Shown one piece after another: positions 15,565 through 25,072 of a stretch of 55,001 nt of DNA; position 1 is the first letter of the stretch, and the number at the start of each line of letters is the position of its first letter. The notes below the pieces were generated by a model, which worked only from the letters and a program-made list of their open reading frames with translations, made no database searches and was not told the origin of the DNA. This DNA is from JAMPXD01 sp041481895 (GTDB taxonomy: Bacteria > Desulfobacterota > Desulfuromonadia > Geobacterales > Geobacteraceae). Both the position numbers and the translations under genes were made by a program. The stretch lies in contig JBGPCQ010000003.1 of the NCBI GenBank assembly GCA_041481895.1, positions 1 through 55,001 of the forward strand. The letters are read 5' to 3'.

Positions 15565-15589
15565 AGCAAGTGGGCAGTGAGCAGACAGC

Positions 15590-18049
15590 TCATCCCTGTT
15601 CACGTTTCCCGCGCCTGATCCACACCTCCCGTCCGAGCAGGCAAGCGAAAAAGGCAAAAGACGCCAGAGTCAGCCACTTGCCCACTTTGAACGGGAGCGG
15701 GTCGAAGACGAACTCGACTTTGTGGTCGCCCGGGGTGAGATAGACCCCGCGCAGAATATGGTCGACCGGGTAGATTTCCGTCGGTTTCCCGTCCACAGTC
15801 GCCTTCCACCCTTTGTAATACTTCTCGCCGAGAACCAGCAGGGCATTCTGGGGCACACTGGCGGATACCGCGATGTGCTCCCCTTCATACGTGGTTACGG
15901 CCACACTGTCGGAAAGCAATACCGCCGCACTGTTCGGATCAGCCATGGGAAACGGCGCCGGCGATTCGACAATGGCCACCTTATGCGGATCAAAGGCAGG
16001 ATTCTGCAGAATACCAAGTGCCTGCTGCAGGTCATTTATCTGGGCAACCGCCGGCACCAGCCATCCTTTCGGGAGGGCAGTCTTGTTTTGCAGCACGATC
16101 TCCCCGCCGTCGGGCGCCTGGAACACCGGCTGGTATTTCGCGCCCAACTGCGCCTTTTCCTGCGCATACTGGGCAGCTCCGTATATGAGGTATTTGACGT
16201 TCACCATGTCGGGCATGGCCGAGGCCAGGGAAAAGGCATCCAGGAATTCCTGCCAGCGCCGCTGCTGTACCGGGTTGGAGGTGAACATAACCGGAATGCC
16301 GATGGTGGCATACTGCATCGGGTCACCTCCGTCCATGGGGAGGACCCGATACTGGTTCGATTTGTGGGCCAAGAGGTATTGCATTACCGGGGTTTTCTCC
16401 CCTTTCGCCTTCTGCGGCTCATCCACCAGGAACATGAACTTGCTGTTGATCCGCCCGACATCGGCGAGGAAAAGAACCAGCAGAACAACCGGCAGAACCC
16501 CGGCAGTGAGCCATCGCCGCTGGAACGCACCGAAGGCCGCGGCAAAGAGCGCCGCCAGGCCTGCGGCAATGCCGGTCTCCACGACCAGGTTGTTCCAGCG
16601 CTGCACGAGCAGTTGCGGACCCTGCTCGAAGCGGGTCGGCTGGGCCAGCAGCTCGTAGAACTGCCCGAGCCAGTAATCCCGACCGCTCAACTCCGCGGCA
16701 AGCAGCAGGAGAAGCGCCACGGGGAGGAGCATAACCCCCAGCAGGTAGCGGCCAAACGCCTTCGTCCCGCGCACCTCAGGATCCGTCAGTATATCCAGCC
16801 CCATTGCGGCAAGCACCCCGTGCCCCATGACCGGAATGAACATGATCATCTTTGGGACCCGGAAGCGGTTGATGCCGGGGAAGTAGTCGAAGAGGAAGTT
16901 GTAGAACGGGGTGTACTTGCCCATGGAAAACAGGACCCCCACTACCACCGCGGCCAGCGCCAGCCAGGTATACTTGTTCCGCCGGAAAATCAGCGGCAGC
17001 GGCACGAGAAGCAAGGGGAGAAGCCCCATGTAGCTGACCGTCTGGGTAAACCGCATCCGCCCCCAGTAGTACGAAGAGATGTTTGGCGGGTTGTCCCCCC
17101 CCTCCTGCCGGGAAAAACCGAAGAACCCGGGTATGACCAACGCTGCGAGCTCCTCGGGCGGCAGGGACCAGGACATCGCCTCGTCCCGGTCAAGCCCCCC
17201 CTTTGCCTGGGTAGTGCCGCTTGTTGTTACGACATTTGCTCCGCTGTTCCCACCCCGATTGGTATTTTTTGACCAACTAGCCAGTGGAACGAGTGAGATC
17301 GCCACAGTCGTGAGAAAAAAGACTGACATTACCAGATTGAGCCCCATCAATTTGGCTGCAAGTAATTTCCCTCCCCCTCTCTCCTCCAACAGGATGCCGA
17401 TGGTACGGGCAATGGCGTATACTCCAACAGCCAGACAGGTATAATAGGCGATCTGCCAATGCCCTCCGAAAAACTGGAATGCCAGGACGACGCTTGTAAT
17501 CATGAACCAGAAAATCCTGCGGGATCGGAAGGCCTGTTCGAGACTCCAGAATGCCCATGGGGCATAAGCAATTGTCGCGATTTTGATCACATGACCCGCA
17601 TTGATCAAAGAAACGTTTTCCGGAGCCAGGGCGAAGATTACTCCCCCCAGGAAAGATGCCGCTCTACTGGCACCGGTCAACCGGCAACAGCAATACATCC
17701 CGACTGCACCGAAAAAAAGGCTGGATACGATATACCAAGCTACGTTGGCCGGGGAAGGGAAAAAATGGAATATAATGCGTTGGAAAAGCAGAAACTGCCC
17801 TGAAACATCACCGCCTTCATTCGTGTAACCGGAGTTTACAAACGGATTCCAGGACGCTGTTGAAATATCAATTTTGAAGAGACTCCAGAATGACCAACCG
17901 GCCATTCCCTTAACACCCCAATAAAATTCGTTAATGATGTCGGGAGCACGGATGATTTTGGAGGTGAAGAGTATTTTGGAAAAAAACAGGATCAAAAGCA
18001 TGAGAAGTGCCAGCATAACCATCAAGTCTTTTCTTCGTTCTGTCATCAT
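15590..18049 (-). CDS. YfhO-family polytopic membrane protein
   Basis: 819 residues with about a dozen membrane helices from residue 10 to 530 and a C-terminal soluble domain. The N-terminal helix (LMVMLALLMLLILFFSKILF) is followed by a large loop with NEFYWGVKGMAGWSFWSLF. The C-terminal domain ends with LVLGEKYYKGWKATVDGKPT and PGDHKVEFVFDPLPFKVGKW, the standard ending of YfhO proteins. YfhO proteins are GT-C-like and are linked to glycosylation of cell-surface polymers such as lipoteichoic acid. Here it ends a polysaccharide cluster, so transfer of a sugar onto a surface glycan is likely. Substrate unknown. Confidence 0.85.
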   Translation of the reverse strand: MMTERRKDLMVMLALLMLLILFFSKILFTSKIIRAPDIINEFYWGVKGMAGWSFWSLFKIDISTASWNPFVNSGYTNEGGDVSGQFLLFQRIIFHFFPSPANVAWYIVSSLFFGAVGMYCCCRLTGASRAASFLGGVIFALAPENVSLINAGHVIKIATIAYAPWAFWSLEQAFRSRRIFWFMITSVVLAFQFFGGHWQIAYYTCLAVGVYAIARTIGILLEERGGGKLLAAKLMGLNLVMSVFFLTTVAISLVPLASWSKNTNRGGNSGANVVTTSGTTQAKGGLDRDEAMSWSLPPEELAALVIPGFFGFSRQEGGDNPPNISSYYWGRMRFTQTVSYMGLLPLLLVPLPLIFRRNKYTWLALAAVVVGVLFSMGKYTPFYNFLFDYFPGINRFRVPKMIMFIPVMGHGVLAAMGLDILTDPEVRGTKAFGRYLLGVMLLPVALLLLLAAELSGRDYWLGQFYELLAQPTRFEQGPQLLVQRWNNLVVETGIAAGLAALFAAAFGAFQRRWLTAGVLPVVLLVLFLADVGRINSKFMFLVDEPQKAKGEKTPVMQYLLAHKSNQYRVLPMDGGDPMQYATIGIPVMFTSNPVQQRRWQEFLDAFSLASAMPDMVNVKYLIYGAAQYAQEKAQLGAKYQPVFQAPDGGEIVLQNKTALPKGWLVPAVAQINDLQQALGILQNPAFDPHKVAIVESPAPFPMADPNSAAVLLSDSVAVTTYEGEHIAVSASVPQNALLVLGEKYYKGWKATVDGKPTEIYPVDHILRGVYLTPGDHKVEFVFDPLPFKVGKWLTLASFAFFACLLGREVWIRRGKREQG

Positions 18050-18070
18050 AAACTCCAGTCACAGTATATG

Positions 18071-18958
18071 CTATTGCTTGCTAGCAACCAGGTAGGTGGT
18101 CGAGGCAAGCATATGAGAGTTTTCCAGCTTATTCAAGATCAGATCGAGCGGCCGGATAAACAATCCCAACAGGTTCCAGATAATGAGTAGTGGCAGCGTC
18201 AACAACTTCGGGGAGTAAAACTTGATAAACTTGGATATCAGATTGACAAGAGTGTACATCGGCCCTACACAGGTACCCGCCTCGAGGATTGCAAAGCCCT
18301 GCGCCCGAAAGAGATTGGTATGGCCGGTAAGGGTAAAATTCTGATAATGATGGGGATAGCCGTGGTAAGCCTGCAGAAACGGGGTGATGATGACCGCTTC
18401 TCCCCCCTGCTTCAATACCCGATACATCTCCCTCACCGCCTGCGCCGGATCGCTCAGATGTTCCAGAACAGCTTCACTGTAAATTGCATCAACACTATTA
18501 TCGGCATAAGGAAGGAGGTGAGCGTCTGCAACGACCTCAACATTGGGAAACGGCCCAACGTTCAGATTCACCAGGCGCGGATGACATCTGCTTGGCCCCC
18601 CTCCGATCGACAGACAGAGCGCTTCCGCAGGTAGGCGATCCATCACCCTGAATGGCGCCGTTGCTGAAGATTTTGACCGGTAATCGGAAATGAACCTTTG
18701 CTGTATTTTCGTCAACCAGGTCGTCACTGAGGTAAAATGCTCTGCGTATTCTTCGTTCATTTTTTGCGACTCACCTGCATACGCTGCCGTCGCGTCGGGG
18801 TCGACCAGGAGGACCGGCACGGTGCCGTTGACGAGAGGGTACGACCGCCGGCCGTCGGCCGTGACCAGGCAACCCCGCTGCCGATCCGCCACTAGCCGTT
18901 GCCTGGTGACCGGACAGACCAGTTTCCCTATTTCGATCTGCGTGAACACATCCATCAT
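18071..18958 (-). CDS. SAM-dependent methyltransferase with Trm112-like N-terminus
   Basis: 295 residues. The N-terminal ~50 residues resemble a Trm112p-like domain (IGKLVCPVTRQRLVADRQRG, SYPLVNGTVPVLL). The methyltransferase core follows: ALCLSIGGGPSRC, VVADAHLLPYADNSVDAIYS, EAVLEHLSDPAQAVREMYRV, typical of methyltransferase type 11. The C-terminus has two hydrophobic stretches (LLTLPLLIIWNLLGLFI) that may associate with the membrane. The typical GxGxG is altered to GGGPS, which is common in such glycan-cluster enzymes. Probably modifies a sugar or lipid intermediate of the surrounding polysaccharide pathway. Confidence 0.78.
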   Translation of the reverse strand: MMDVFTQIEIGKLVCPVTRQRLVADRQRGCLVTADGRRSYPLVNGTVPVLLVDPDATAAYAGESQKMNEEYAEHFTSVTTWLTKIQQRFISDYRSKSSATAPFRVMDRLPAEALCLSIGGGPSRCHPRLVNLNVGPFPNVEVVADAHLLPYADNSVDAIYSEAVLEHLSDPAQAVREMYRVLKQGGEAVIITPFLQAYHGYPHHYQNFTLTGHTNLFRAQGFAILEAGTCVGPMYTLVNLISKFIKFYSPKLLTLPLLIIWNLLGLFIRPLDLILNKLENSHMLASTTYLVASKQ

Positions 18959-18982
18959 GAAACATCTCCATCAGGGAAGGGG

Positions 18983-20182
18983 CTAGAGGGAAACACCGGC
19001 CCTTCGCACATAAAATTCGAGCAACTCTTCTGCCAACCTGCGCCAGTGGAACCGCGCCATAAGGTAGTTGCTTCCTGCAGCACCGATCGTCAGCCGTTGC
19101 TCCCTGTCGCATAACAGGTCTGCCGCCCTGCTCGCCATCTCCTCCCAGTTGCCCGGGTCACAGAGGATGCCGGTAACCTCGGGCCGGATGTACTCCGCGA
19201 CCTGCCCGACACCGTCAGCCACCACGGGCACTCCGGCGCGCAGCAGCTCAGTCAGCTTGGCCGGGCATTTGGCCCGGTTTACCAGGGTATCGGCGAAGGG
19301 ATAGATGGCCACATCCCCCGCGGCCAGGTGGTCGGGTATCTCGTCCGGCTCCACCCATCCGGCCATGACGAGAGAGTCTGCAAAACCGAACTCCCGACCG
19401 GCCTTGAGCAGCATCTCTTCCTCGCCGTGCCGCCCCTTCCCCACCACGAGAAAGCGCACTCCGGGAACCCGCCGGCAGATTGCGCCGAAGACGGCATGGA
19501 GCTTCTCCTGGCTGAACTCGAAGAAGCGGGTGTAGAGAAGGAGCACCGGGGCCTCCGCCGGTATCCCGAGCTTCTCCCTGATGCGTCCGCCGTTCCCTGG
19601 CGGCAGGTTGTCGATGCCGTTGGGCAGATAGAAAACCCGATGCGGCGCAATCCCCATCCCCCACGCCTGTGTCTGAAGGGTGCGGCTCGCCACGGTCACC
19701 CCCCGCGCGCGCGGGAGAAGCCACCCTTCCTGAAAGCGAAACAGTCCGCGCTCAACCCGCGAATAGGAGAGGATTTCATCCATCCCCCCCTTCCCTTCCC
19801 AGTCGTCGGTATCGAGGAATAGCGGCGGTATGCGGAGACCGAGCCGGTCACAGAAGAGCTGCAGCATCGCCGCCAGACCGCCGTATCCCTTCGGCTTGAA
19901 GAGGTGGACCAGGTCAGGCTTCTCTGCAAGCACCGCCCGGAACAGCCGCCAGGCCAGAACCGGTGCGGCCAGCGCCTCGTGCTTCGGGCCGAGGACGATA
20001 TTCCTGATCGTTACCCCCCGCACCGTCTCCACCTTCCCGGAATCCTCCGGATTGGTGTACGGCGGGGCGATGATCACCACCTTGTGGCCAAGGTCCTGCA
20101 AGCCGGCAGCGAGCGGAAGCATGCGGGCAACAACGGTCCCCTTGGGACGGATGCCAAAGGGTGCGATAAAGACGATCTTCAT
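18983..20182 (-). CDS. Family 4 glycosyltransferase
   Basis: 399 residues, GT-B fold. The N-terminal domain begins MKIVFIAPFGIRPKGTVVAR with GHKVVIIAPPYTNP; the C-terminal domain has VLLLYTRFFEFSQEKLHAVF, VRFLVVGKGRHGEEE and LAAGDVAIYPFADT, followed by KLTELLRAGVPVVADGVGQV, the nucleotide-sugar-binding region of GT4 retaining enzymes. Donor and acceptor cannot be inferred. It lies 2 bp from the next upstream gene (20184), in a tightly packed minus-strand operon. Confidence 0.87.
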   Translation of the reverse strand: MKIVFIAPFGIRPKGTVVARMLPLAAGLQDLGHKVVIIAPPYTNPEDSGKVETVRGVTIRNIVLGPKHEALAAPVLAWRLFRAVLAEKPDLVHLFKPKGYGGLAAMLQLFCDRLGLRIPPLFLDTDDWEGKGGMDEILSYSRVERGLFRFQEGWLLPRARGVTVASRTLQTQAWGMGIAPHRVFYLPNGIDNLPPGNGGRIREKLGIPAEAPVLLLYTRFFEFSQEKLHAVFGAICRRVPGVRFLVVGKGRHGEEEMLLKAGREFGFADSLVMAGWVEPDEIPDHLAAGDVAIYPFADTLVNRAKCPAKLTELLRAGVPVVADGVGQVAEYIRPEVTGILCDPGNWEEMASRAADLLCDREQRLTIGAAGSNYLMARFHWRRLAEELLEFYVRRAGVSL

Positions 20183-20183
20183 G

Positions 20184-20978
20184 TCATTTTCTCTTCAGAC
20201 TGCTGATGAAATGGGGAATTTGGAGCTTTTTCAGCAGCCGGTAGGGCCAGGATGCGGTTATCCGGTAGTAAAGTTCAACGAGAATTTCGGCATTCTCGAT
20301 GTACAGTTCTTTGTGGTTCCGCATGAGCTGCATGTGCATATCCACCCGTTTTGCCACGTCCATCGACTTGGCCATGGAAACTTCCTTGACATGGTAATAG
20401 AAAAGGACCTCGGGAAGCCGGTAGACCTCCCTGCCCAACTCGATGATGGATAGCCAGAAGTCCCAATCCTCCCAGCCGTGCGCCATATTAGTGTTGTAGC
20501 CGCCGACTGCTTGCCAGTCTTTCTTCCGGTAGAGGGCGGAGCAAAAGATCAGGTTGCCGAGAAGCATCCTGCGGAGGGAAAATCCCACCGCAAGCCACGG
20601 GCCGGTCACGGCGCCAAAGGTCTCCGCCTTGCAGTAGACAATTCCCGCCTCTGCCAGTTCGTCGAGGATTCGCACAGCCTTTTCCAGATAGGTGGAAGCA
20701 ATTTTATCGTCGGCGTCGAGCGGTAAAATAAATTCACCCGTAGCCTCCCGGATGCCGTTGTTCCTGGCCATGGCAAGACCCTGGTTTGCCGTGTGGATAA
20801 CCTTCGTCATGGGCTTCTGGTAATCGGCCAACAGGCGGTTCGTCGCGGGGTCGGTCGAGCCGTCATTGACAATGATGATTTCGAAGTCCTGGAAGGATTG
20901 CGCCAGAACCGACTCCACCGCCATGTCCACATAGGTGCCCTGGTTGTAGCAGGGTATGATGACGCTGACTTTAGCCAT
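20184..20978 (-). CDS. Family 2 glycosyltransferase
   Basis: 264 residues, GT-A fold. It begins MAKVSVIIPCYNQGTYVDMA, has the donor-binding IIIVNDGSTDPAT and the DxD-like metal site ILPLDADDKI near residue 95, plus GWEDWDFWLSIIELGREVYR, the acceptor-region motif common in polysaccharide GT2s. Inverting mechanism expected. Sugar specificity unknown. The start overlaps the stop of the GT4 gene upstream by 8 bp, so translation is probably coupled. Confidence 0.88.
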   Translation of the reverse strand: MAKVSVIIPCYNQGTYVDMAVESVLAQSFQDFEIIIVNDGSTDPATNRLLADYQKPMTKVIHTANQGLAMARNNGIREATGEFILPLDADDKIASTYLEKAVRILDELAEAGIVYCKAETFGAVTGPWLAVGFSLRRMLLGNLIFCSALYRKKDWQAVGGYNTNMAHGWEDWDFWLSIIELGREVYRLPEVLFYYHVKEVSMAKSMDVAKRVDMHMQLMRNHKELYIENAEILVELYYRITASWPYRLLKKLQIPHFISSLKRK

Positions 20979-22185
20979 TGGCGTCCTTCTGGCTTGAATA
21001 GTTCAAAACGTCCCGCCACCCTGTGCAGAACCGTTCGCCGCCAAAGTGGCTGCGGGCGTACTCGTAAGCGGTGCGAGACATGCCATCCAGTATCGCCCGG
21101 TCAGTGCAGATACGCTCTATAATCGTGCACACCGAATCGATCACCCTCCCCTCGTCCGCAGCGTTTCCGACAAGCCATCCGGTGATGCCGTCCCGCACAT
21201 GGTCTGAAATGCCGCCCACATCCGTGGTAAGCGGCACGGTCCCGTGCGCCATTGCCTCCATGATGACCATGGGAAAACCTTCCCGACTCGATGTCAGCAA
21301 CAGCAGGTCGGCATCGGCATAGAGAGTGCGCAGCTCGGCCCGGTCCGCCAGTTCCCCGGCAAAAGTGCAGTAAGGGCGGTCTTCCGCCGCTACAGTAGAA
21401 ATCGTATCTCCCACCAGAAGAAATTCGGCGGGTAAACCGCGCCGGCAGCAGCGGGCCGCAATCCGCCCCACGAGGTGCACCCGTTTCTCCTCTGAGCCTC
21501 TCCCGACGTACAGCACTTTCAACTTTTCGTGTTGTTGTTTGGCAGGATAAGCTTCCGGGACCTCAACCCTATTCTCGATCAGCACGACGCGGTCGCCAAG
21601 GACGCTCGGCAGCCCGTGTGCCTTGTACTGCTCCGTGAGGTCGTAACGGGTCTTTCCGTTGATCACGACCCGCGCATCGAGCCTGGGAGCATCGGGAAGG
21701 CTGAAACATTCGGAACCTCCCCCGAAGGCATGGAGCAGGTCGACACACTTTACTTCCGGCCGCAGATACGGGAGCAACAGGTAATAGAAGAGGCTGTTGC
21801 TTCCAAACACAACAGGATTTTTGTGCCGGTTGACAAAGCCCGCCATCACACCCACGCTCAAGGGATAGCCGTACTTGAGCAGATGCCATATGTTGAAAAG
21901 CCGTGCCCGGTTGCCAAACTGCGACAGAAAGCGCTGATCGCGGGATTTTTTGGTGAAAAAGACCCACGGCTTTTCGTCCTTAAAACATGAAACGATCTCG
22001 GCATGGACTTTCTCAGCCCCTCCGACATGGCAGAAGGGGAAAAAAAAGAAGAGCGAGGAGTCGCTGCGAAACGGCAGCAAAAAGCCGAATAACCTGGCAA
22101 CCGCAACAAAGCACCTGACAACAGGGCTCGTGTTGTAACCGATTATGCGCATATTGAAGTTTGACGATGACATCTCAACTCTCAT
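20971..22185 (-). CDS. Family 4 glycosyltransferase
   Basis: 404 residues, GT-B. The N-terminal half has SLFFFFPFCHVGGAEKVHAE, the usual GGAE acceptor loop of GT4 enzymes; the C-terminal half has LKVLYVGRGSEEKRVHLVGR, LLLLTSSREGFPMVIMEAMA and HGTVPLTTDVGGISDHV with the retaining-type EGFPMVIMEAMA motif. The ATG at 22183-22185 follows AGAGGTG at an 8-base spacing; a GTG at 22197 overlapping the upstream stop is also possible. Donor sugar unknown. Confidence 0.87.
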   Translation of the reverse strand: MRVEMSSSNFNMRIIGYNTSPVVRCFVAVARLFGFLLPFRSDSSLFFFFPFCHVGGAEKVHAEIVSCFKDEKPWVFFTKKSRDQRFLSQFGNRARLFNIWHLLKYGYPLSVGVMAGFVNRHKNPVVFGSNSLFYYLLLPYLRPEVKCVDLLHAFGGGSECFSLPDAPRLDARVVINGKTRYDLTEQYKAHGLPSVLGDRVVLIENRVEVPEAYPAKQQHEKLKVLYVGRGSEEKRVHLVGRIAARCCRRGLPAEFLLVGDTISTVAAEDRPYCTFAGELADRAELRTLYADADLLLLTSSREGFPMVIMEAMAHGTVPLTTDVGGISDHVRDGITGWLVGNAADEGRVIDSVCTIIERICTDRAILDGMSRTAYEYARSHFGGERFCTGWRDVLNYSSQKDANG

Positions 22186-22193
22186 TACCGATA

Positions 22194-23027
22194 TCACCTC
22201 TTCCTGCTTGGTACCACCTTGAAAGCTGCCAGAACCGCTTTACCGGCCAGATAGTACAGATCCTTGAAGAGATTGAAAAAAACCCTGGAAACGAACCAAT
22301 TGACCGCTCCAGCTTGCATCCTCGTCCAAACAAATATGCTTTTCGTCTTAACGTTTTTGAAGTCGGGACATTTCCTGCTGCTCTGCGCGGTAACCGACAG
22401 AGGATTCAGCCTGTATTTCAATAAAATCTCGTCAATTTTTTCGATCCGTACGCCATCGGCGCATAGCCGGAGCCACAGGTCGTAGTCCTCGGAATGCACC
22501 TGCCGAGCGTCGTAGCGATAGGTCGCCAGCACCGATTTTCTGATCATCACCCCAGGATGGGCTATGCAGTTGGCACGGGGAAGGCGTCGAACAATTTCCC
22601 GATAGGATGTGGAGTTCTGGTCATCTCCCCAATATCCGCACTCTTTGCCGTCGTCATCTATGAAAACCGCCTTCGCCGCAACCATCGCACACGAATGGTC
22701 CGCCTCCAGAAACTCTGCCTGTTTTGCCAGACGTTTCGGCAAGCTGATGTCGTCGCAATCCATCCGCGCAATATACTCTCCCCGGGCAAGGTCTATACCC
22801 TTGTTCAAGGTAGCAATAAGGCCTAGATTTTGGTTATTGCTGAGAAGTCTGACGCGGGTATCGTTGTATAAATTGATTATATCAACACTCCCATCTGACG
22901 AACCATCGTTAATGATCAGGAATTCAAAGTCGCTGTATGTCTGGGAGAGAATACTGTCCACAGCTTGTGCCAGATGTTTTTCGCCATTGTACACCGGCAT
23001 GAGAACCGTAATTTTGGGGACAGACAT
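22194..23027 (-). CDS. Family 2 glycosyltransferase
   Basis: 277 residues, GT-A. Starts MSVPKITVLMPVYNGEKHLA, with EFLIINDGSSDGSVDI and the metal site YIARMDCDDISLPKRLAKQA. SEDYDLWLRLCADGVRIEKI is the conserved acceptor-side motif. The C-terminal ~50 residues are hydrophobic and basic (FFNLFKDLYYLAGKAVLAAF), which may attach it to the membrane. The start at 23027 is chosen since it begins the conserved fold; the open frame extends to 23114 inside the fucosyltransferase gene. Confidence 0.87.
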   Translation of the reverse strand: MSVPKITVLMPVYNGEKHLAQAVDSILSQTYSDFEFLIINDGSSDGSVDIINLYNDTRVRLLSNNQNLGLIATLNKGIDLARGEYIARMDCDDISLPKRLAKQAEFLEADHSCAMVAAKAVFIDDDGKECGYWGDDQNSTSYREIVRRLPRANCIAHPGVMIRKSVLATYRYDARQVHSEDYDLWLRLCADGVRIEKIDEILLKYRLNPLSVTAQSSRKCPDFKNVKTKSIFVWTRMQAGAVNWFVSRVFFNLFKDLYYLAGKAVLAAFKVVPSRKR

Positions 23028-23037
23028 GGCAGCGACC

Positions 23038-23928
23038 TCAAAGCCTGATCCAGCCGGCCGGAATGAGATCCTTCGTATCCGGATTCGGCCCGTTGAACCA
23101 CTTCCGGGGAGCAACGACGATCTTGGCGGGATTCCGGTTGAGCCACGCCCCCCACCAGCTGAAAGAGCTGTTGGCGATGATATGGTGTTTGCAATGGCTC
23201 ATCAGACGCAGGTCTTCATAACCCTTGTCCTGACCGTTGCAATCCACGTACGTAGCAGGGAAGTCCAGCAATAGATGCGCCTTTACCCATGAGTGATCAT
23301 CCGTAAAGATGAAAAAATGGGGACGTTCGGTATGCTTGGCCAGTTCGGCAATCGCAGCCCTGTAGTATTCAAGGCTGCAGACGCCGTGATAATCGCCGGT
23401 CCTGCGATCCGCCACATAATCGCCCCGTCTGACATGAATTGTCACCGATTCCGTATTGTCGATATCGCTGGCAATTTCAAGATTCCGGCCTAACAGGGGA
23501 TGCCGGCAGGTAAACTCCTGGGCTATCCTATCAGCAATGGGTGCAAAGTACCGTTCGGAGTGCCAGTAGCCCGCAAGATAGACATTATCCGACAGGCACT
23601 CAAAATTTTGGTCGTAATGGTAATGGGGTTCGCGGTAGAGGCGGGATAACTCCCACTGCAAGCCGAGGCGACCGCAGAGCTTCGCCCGTAAGGTCGCATA
23701 GACCGTTTTCCGCCCCAACAGCGCTGCCACATCATCCTCGCTAGCCTTGTCAGCGGCGATTTTGAAACAGCCGAGCTCATAGGGGCGGGGGGTATCCCCT
23801 TCATGATGCGCCCCGAGACAAGAGAGATCGAGTTTCAGATCGACCCCCAGGCGGCAGGCGAGGCTTCTTCCGGCCGCATACTGGAACATCTGGTTACCAA
23901 GGCCACCCATCAGTTTTACTATGATCAC
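23038..23928 (-). CDS. Alpha-1,2-fucosyltransferase (GT11)
   Basis: 296 residues. It opens MIIVKLMGGLGNQMFQYAAG, the family's GGLGNQ motif I, carries the GDP-fucose site VTIHVRRGDYV near residue 142, and has IIANSSFSWWGAWLNRNPAK, a signature of GT11. The enzyme transfers L-fucose from GDP-fucose to a galactose-type acceptor, in line with gmd and fcl 5-7 kb away in the same cluster, which make GDP-L-fucose. It lies between a GT2 gene (10-bp gap) and a decayed methyltransferase gene (6-bp gap). Confidence 0.93.
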   Translation of the reverse strand: MIIVKLMGGLGNQMFQYAAGRSLACRLGVDLKLDLSCLGAHHEGDTPRPYELGCFKIAADKASEDDVAALLGRKTVYATLRAKLCGRLGLQWELSRLYREPHYHYDQNFECLSDNVYLAGYWHSERYFAPIADRIAQEFTCRHPLLGRNLEIASDIDNTESVTIHVRRGDYVADRRTGDYHGVCSLEYYRAAIAELAKHTERPHFFIFTDDHSWVKAHLLLDFPATYVDCNGQDKGYEDLRLMSHCKHHIIANSSFSWWGAWLNRNPAKIVVAPRKWFNGPNPDTKDLIPAGWIRL

Positions 23929-23934
23929 CGGCTA

Positions 23935-24285
23935 CTATCCTTTTTTTAATGCTCTGACGTGATAGCCGAAATTGAGGCTTTCCGTTGAACTGCTATCTTT
24001 TGCAGCATACTTCGCCAGTATCACAATAAAAATGCGGATGAACATTTATTACAACGAAACCAACCCTGACGTGGGCGTACTTATCTGGAGGCCGGTGGCA
24101 TTGCCCGCTCCGTCGTACTGGGCAAAGTCCTGGGAGACATAGTTCAGGTGAGTACAAAAACGCTTGTATTACTGTTCACCTGCACCGGCATCAAGAATGC
24201 GGTCGCCTGCGGGGATGCGCTTGAGAGCCGTTTCGAGCCATGCTTCACCATTAGACTCGTTTGTCGTACCAACAAACGTCAACAT
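23935..24285 (-). pseudogene. Decayed SAM methyltransferase gene
   Basis: One continuous frame of 117 codons from ATG (24283-24285) to TAG (23935-23937) reads as a class I methyltransferase with lesions. Codons 1-38 give an intact start ending ALKRIPAGDRILDAGAGEQ (SAM motif I). Codon 39 is TAA where the family commonly has Q, and the next codons resume YKRFCTHLNYVSQDFAQYDG. The body is then missing: after two more stops (codons 79 and 80) the frame gives ILAKYAAK...ESLNFGYHVRALKKG, the usual C-terminus of such enzymes. So there is one nonsense mutation and one internal deletion of perhaps 130-150 codons. The start lies 5 bp from the stop of the DUF268 gene, as in a working operon. Confidence 0.8.
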
Positions 24286-24287
24286 AG

Positions 24288-25070
24288 TCAAGTTTCCTTT
24301 CTAAACCAGAAACAGCCACAACCATAGGTCTGAGCATCTGCCATCTCTTTTGAAGCATTGCGGATAAGTCCGCCACTTTCCGCTTTATCAGGAATTAGCG
24401 CGAATTCTTCAAGTTTCAAACCTGCAAAATATGCGATAACTTGCTCATATGAATAGATTCTGTGGGCATTGAACATGACCTTAGGTTTCCCCACTGGGAC
24501 AACAAACAGCAAATTTCCACTTGGAGCAAGTACCCTTTTCAATTCAGCAATAGATTTCAGGTCTCCATCAGGATCAAGCGGATCGCCATACCTCCCAAGA
24601 CCCACATGCTCAACTACATGCATGCACGAGAGTGATGTGATGCTTTTGTCGGGAAACGGCAATGCAATAAGATCTGCCGAAGAACATGTCAGATTGCTTA
24701 AGGTCAGGTCTGCAGGTCGGTAATCATAAAACCTGACCGGAATAAAAGCTGAAACAACAGTGCAGAAATGCAGCGACGACGATATATCCACATGATATTC
24801 CGGGCGTATTTGGGCAATTACACGTGCCGCCCAGGCAGTATGGTAAATATAATGCCGGTCAAAACCAGTGCTCGCAGATTTATCACCAAGACATGGGTAT
24901 CTGTCTTTCCAATACAAATTAAAACGTTGAGATGCGTTTGAATAGAATGCTTTAAATCTACGATAATCCCTAGCAAACTCAATATATCTGATAACGTTTA
25001 ACGCTCTCTTCATTATCCAGAATAAAAAAGGAATATCTCTCATTTTATTGATGTAATCTTTTAGATACAA
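24288..25070 (-). CDS. DUF268 family methyltransferase-like protein
   Basis: 260 residues. After a helical N-terminus comes HVDISSSLHFCTVVSAFIPV, VRFYDYRPADLTLSNLTCSS, LSCMHVVEHVGLGRYGDPLD and PDGDLKSIAELKRVLAPSG, which is the DUF268 pattern, a Rossmann-type methyltransferase-like fold common in polysaccharide clusters. The role is unknown; sugar methylation or a related modification is likely. Base composition is more AT-rich than the flanking biosynthetic genes. It sits between the decayed methyltransferase (5 bp) and another methyltransferase (2 bp). Confidence 0.8.
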   Translation of the reverse strand: MYLKDYINKMRDIPFLFWIMKRALNVIRYIEFARDYRRFKAFYSNASQRFNLYWKDRYPCLGDKSASTGFDRHYIYHTAWAARVIAQIRPEYHVDISSSLHFCTVVSAFIPVRFYDYRPADLTLSNLTCSSADLIALPFPDKSITSLSCMHVVEHVGLGRYGDPLDPDGDLKSIAELKRVLAPSGNLLFVVPVGKPKVMFNAHRIYSYEQVIAYFAGLKLEEFALIPDKAESGGLIRNASKEMADAQTYGCGCFWFRKET

Positions 25071-25072
25071 TA

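Noticed and set aside
15722..17272. A 516-codon open frame on the plus strand
   Set aside because: It lies fully antisense to the YfhO-family membrane protein gene, whose protein sequence is clearly real. The plus-strand product is His/Arg/Gln-rich without any domain, as expected from the complement of a GC-rich gene.
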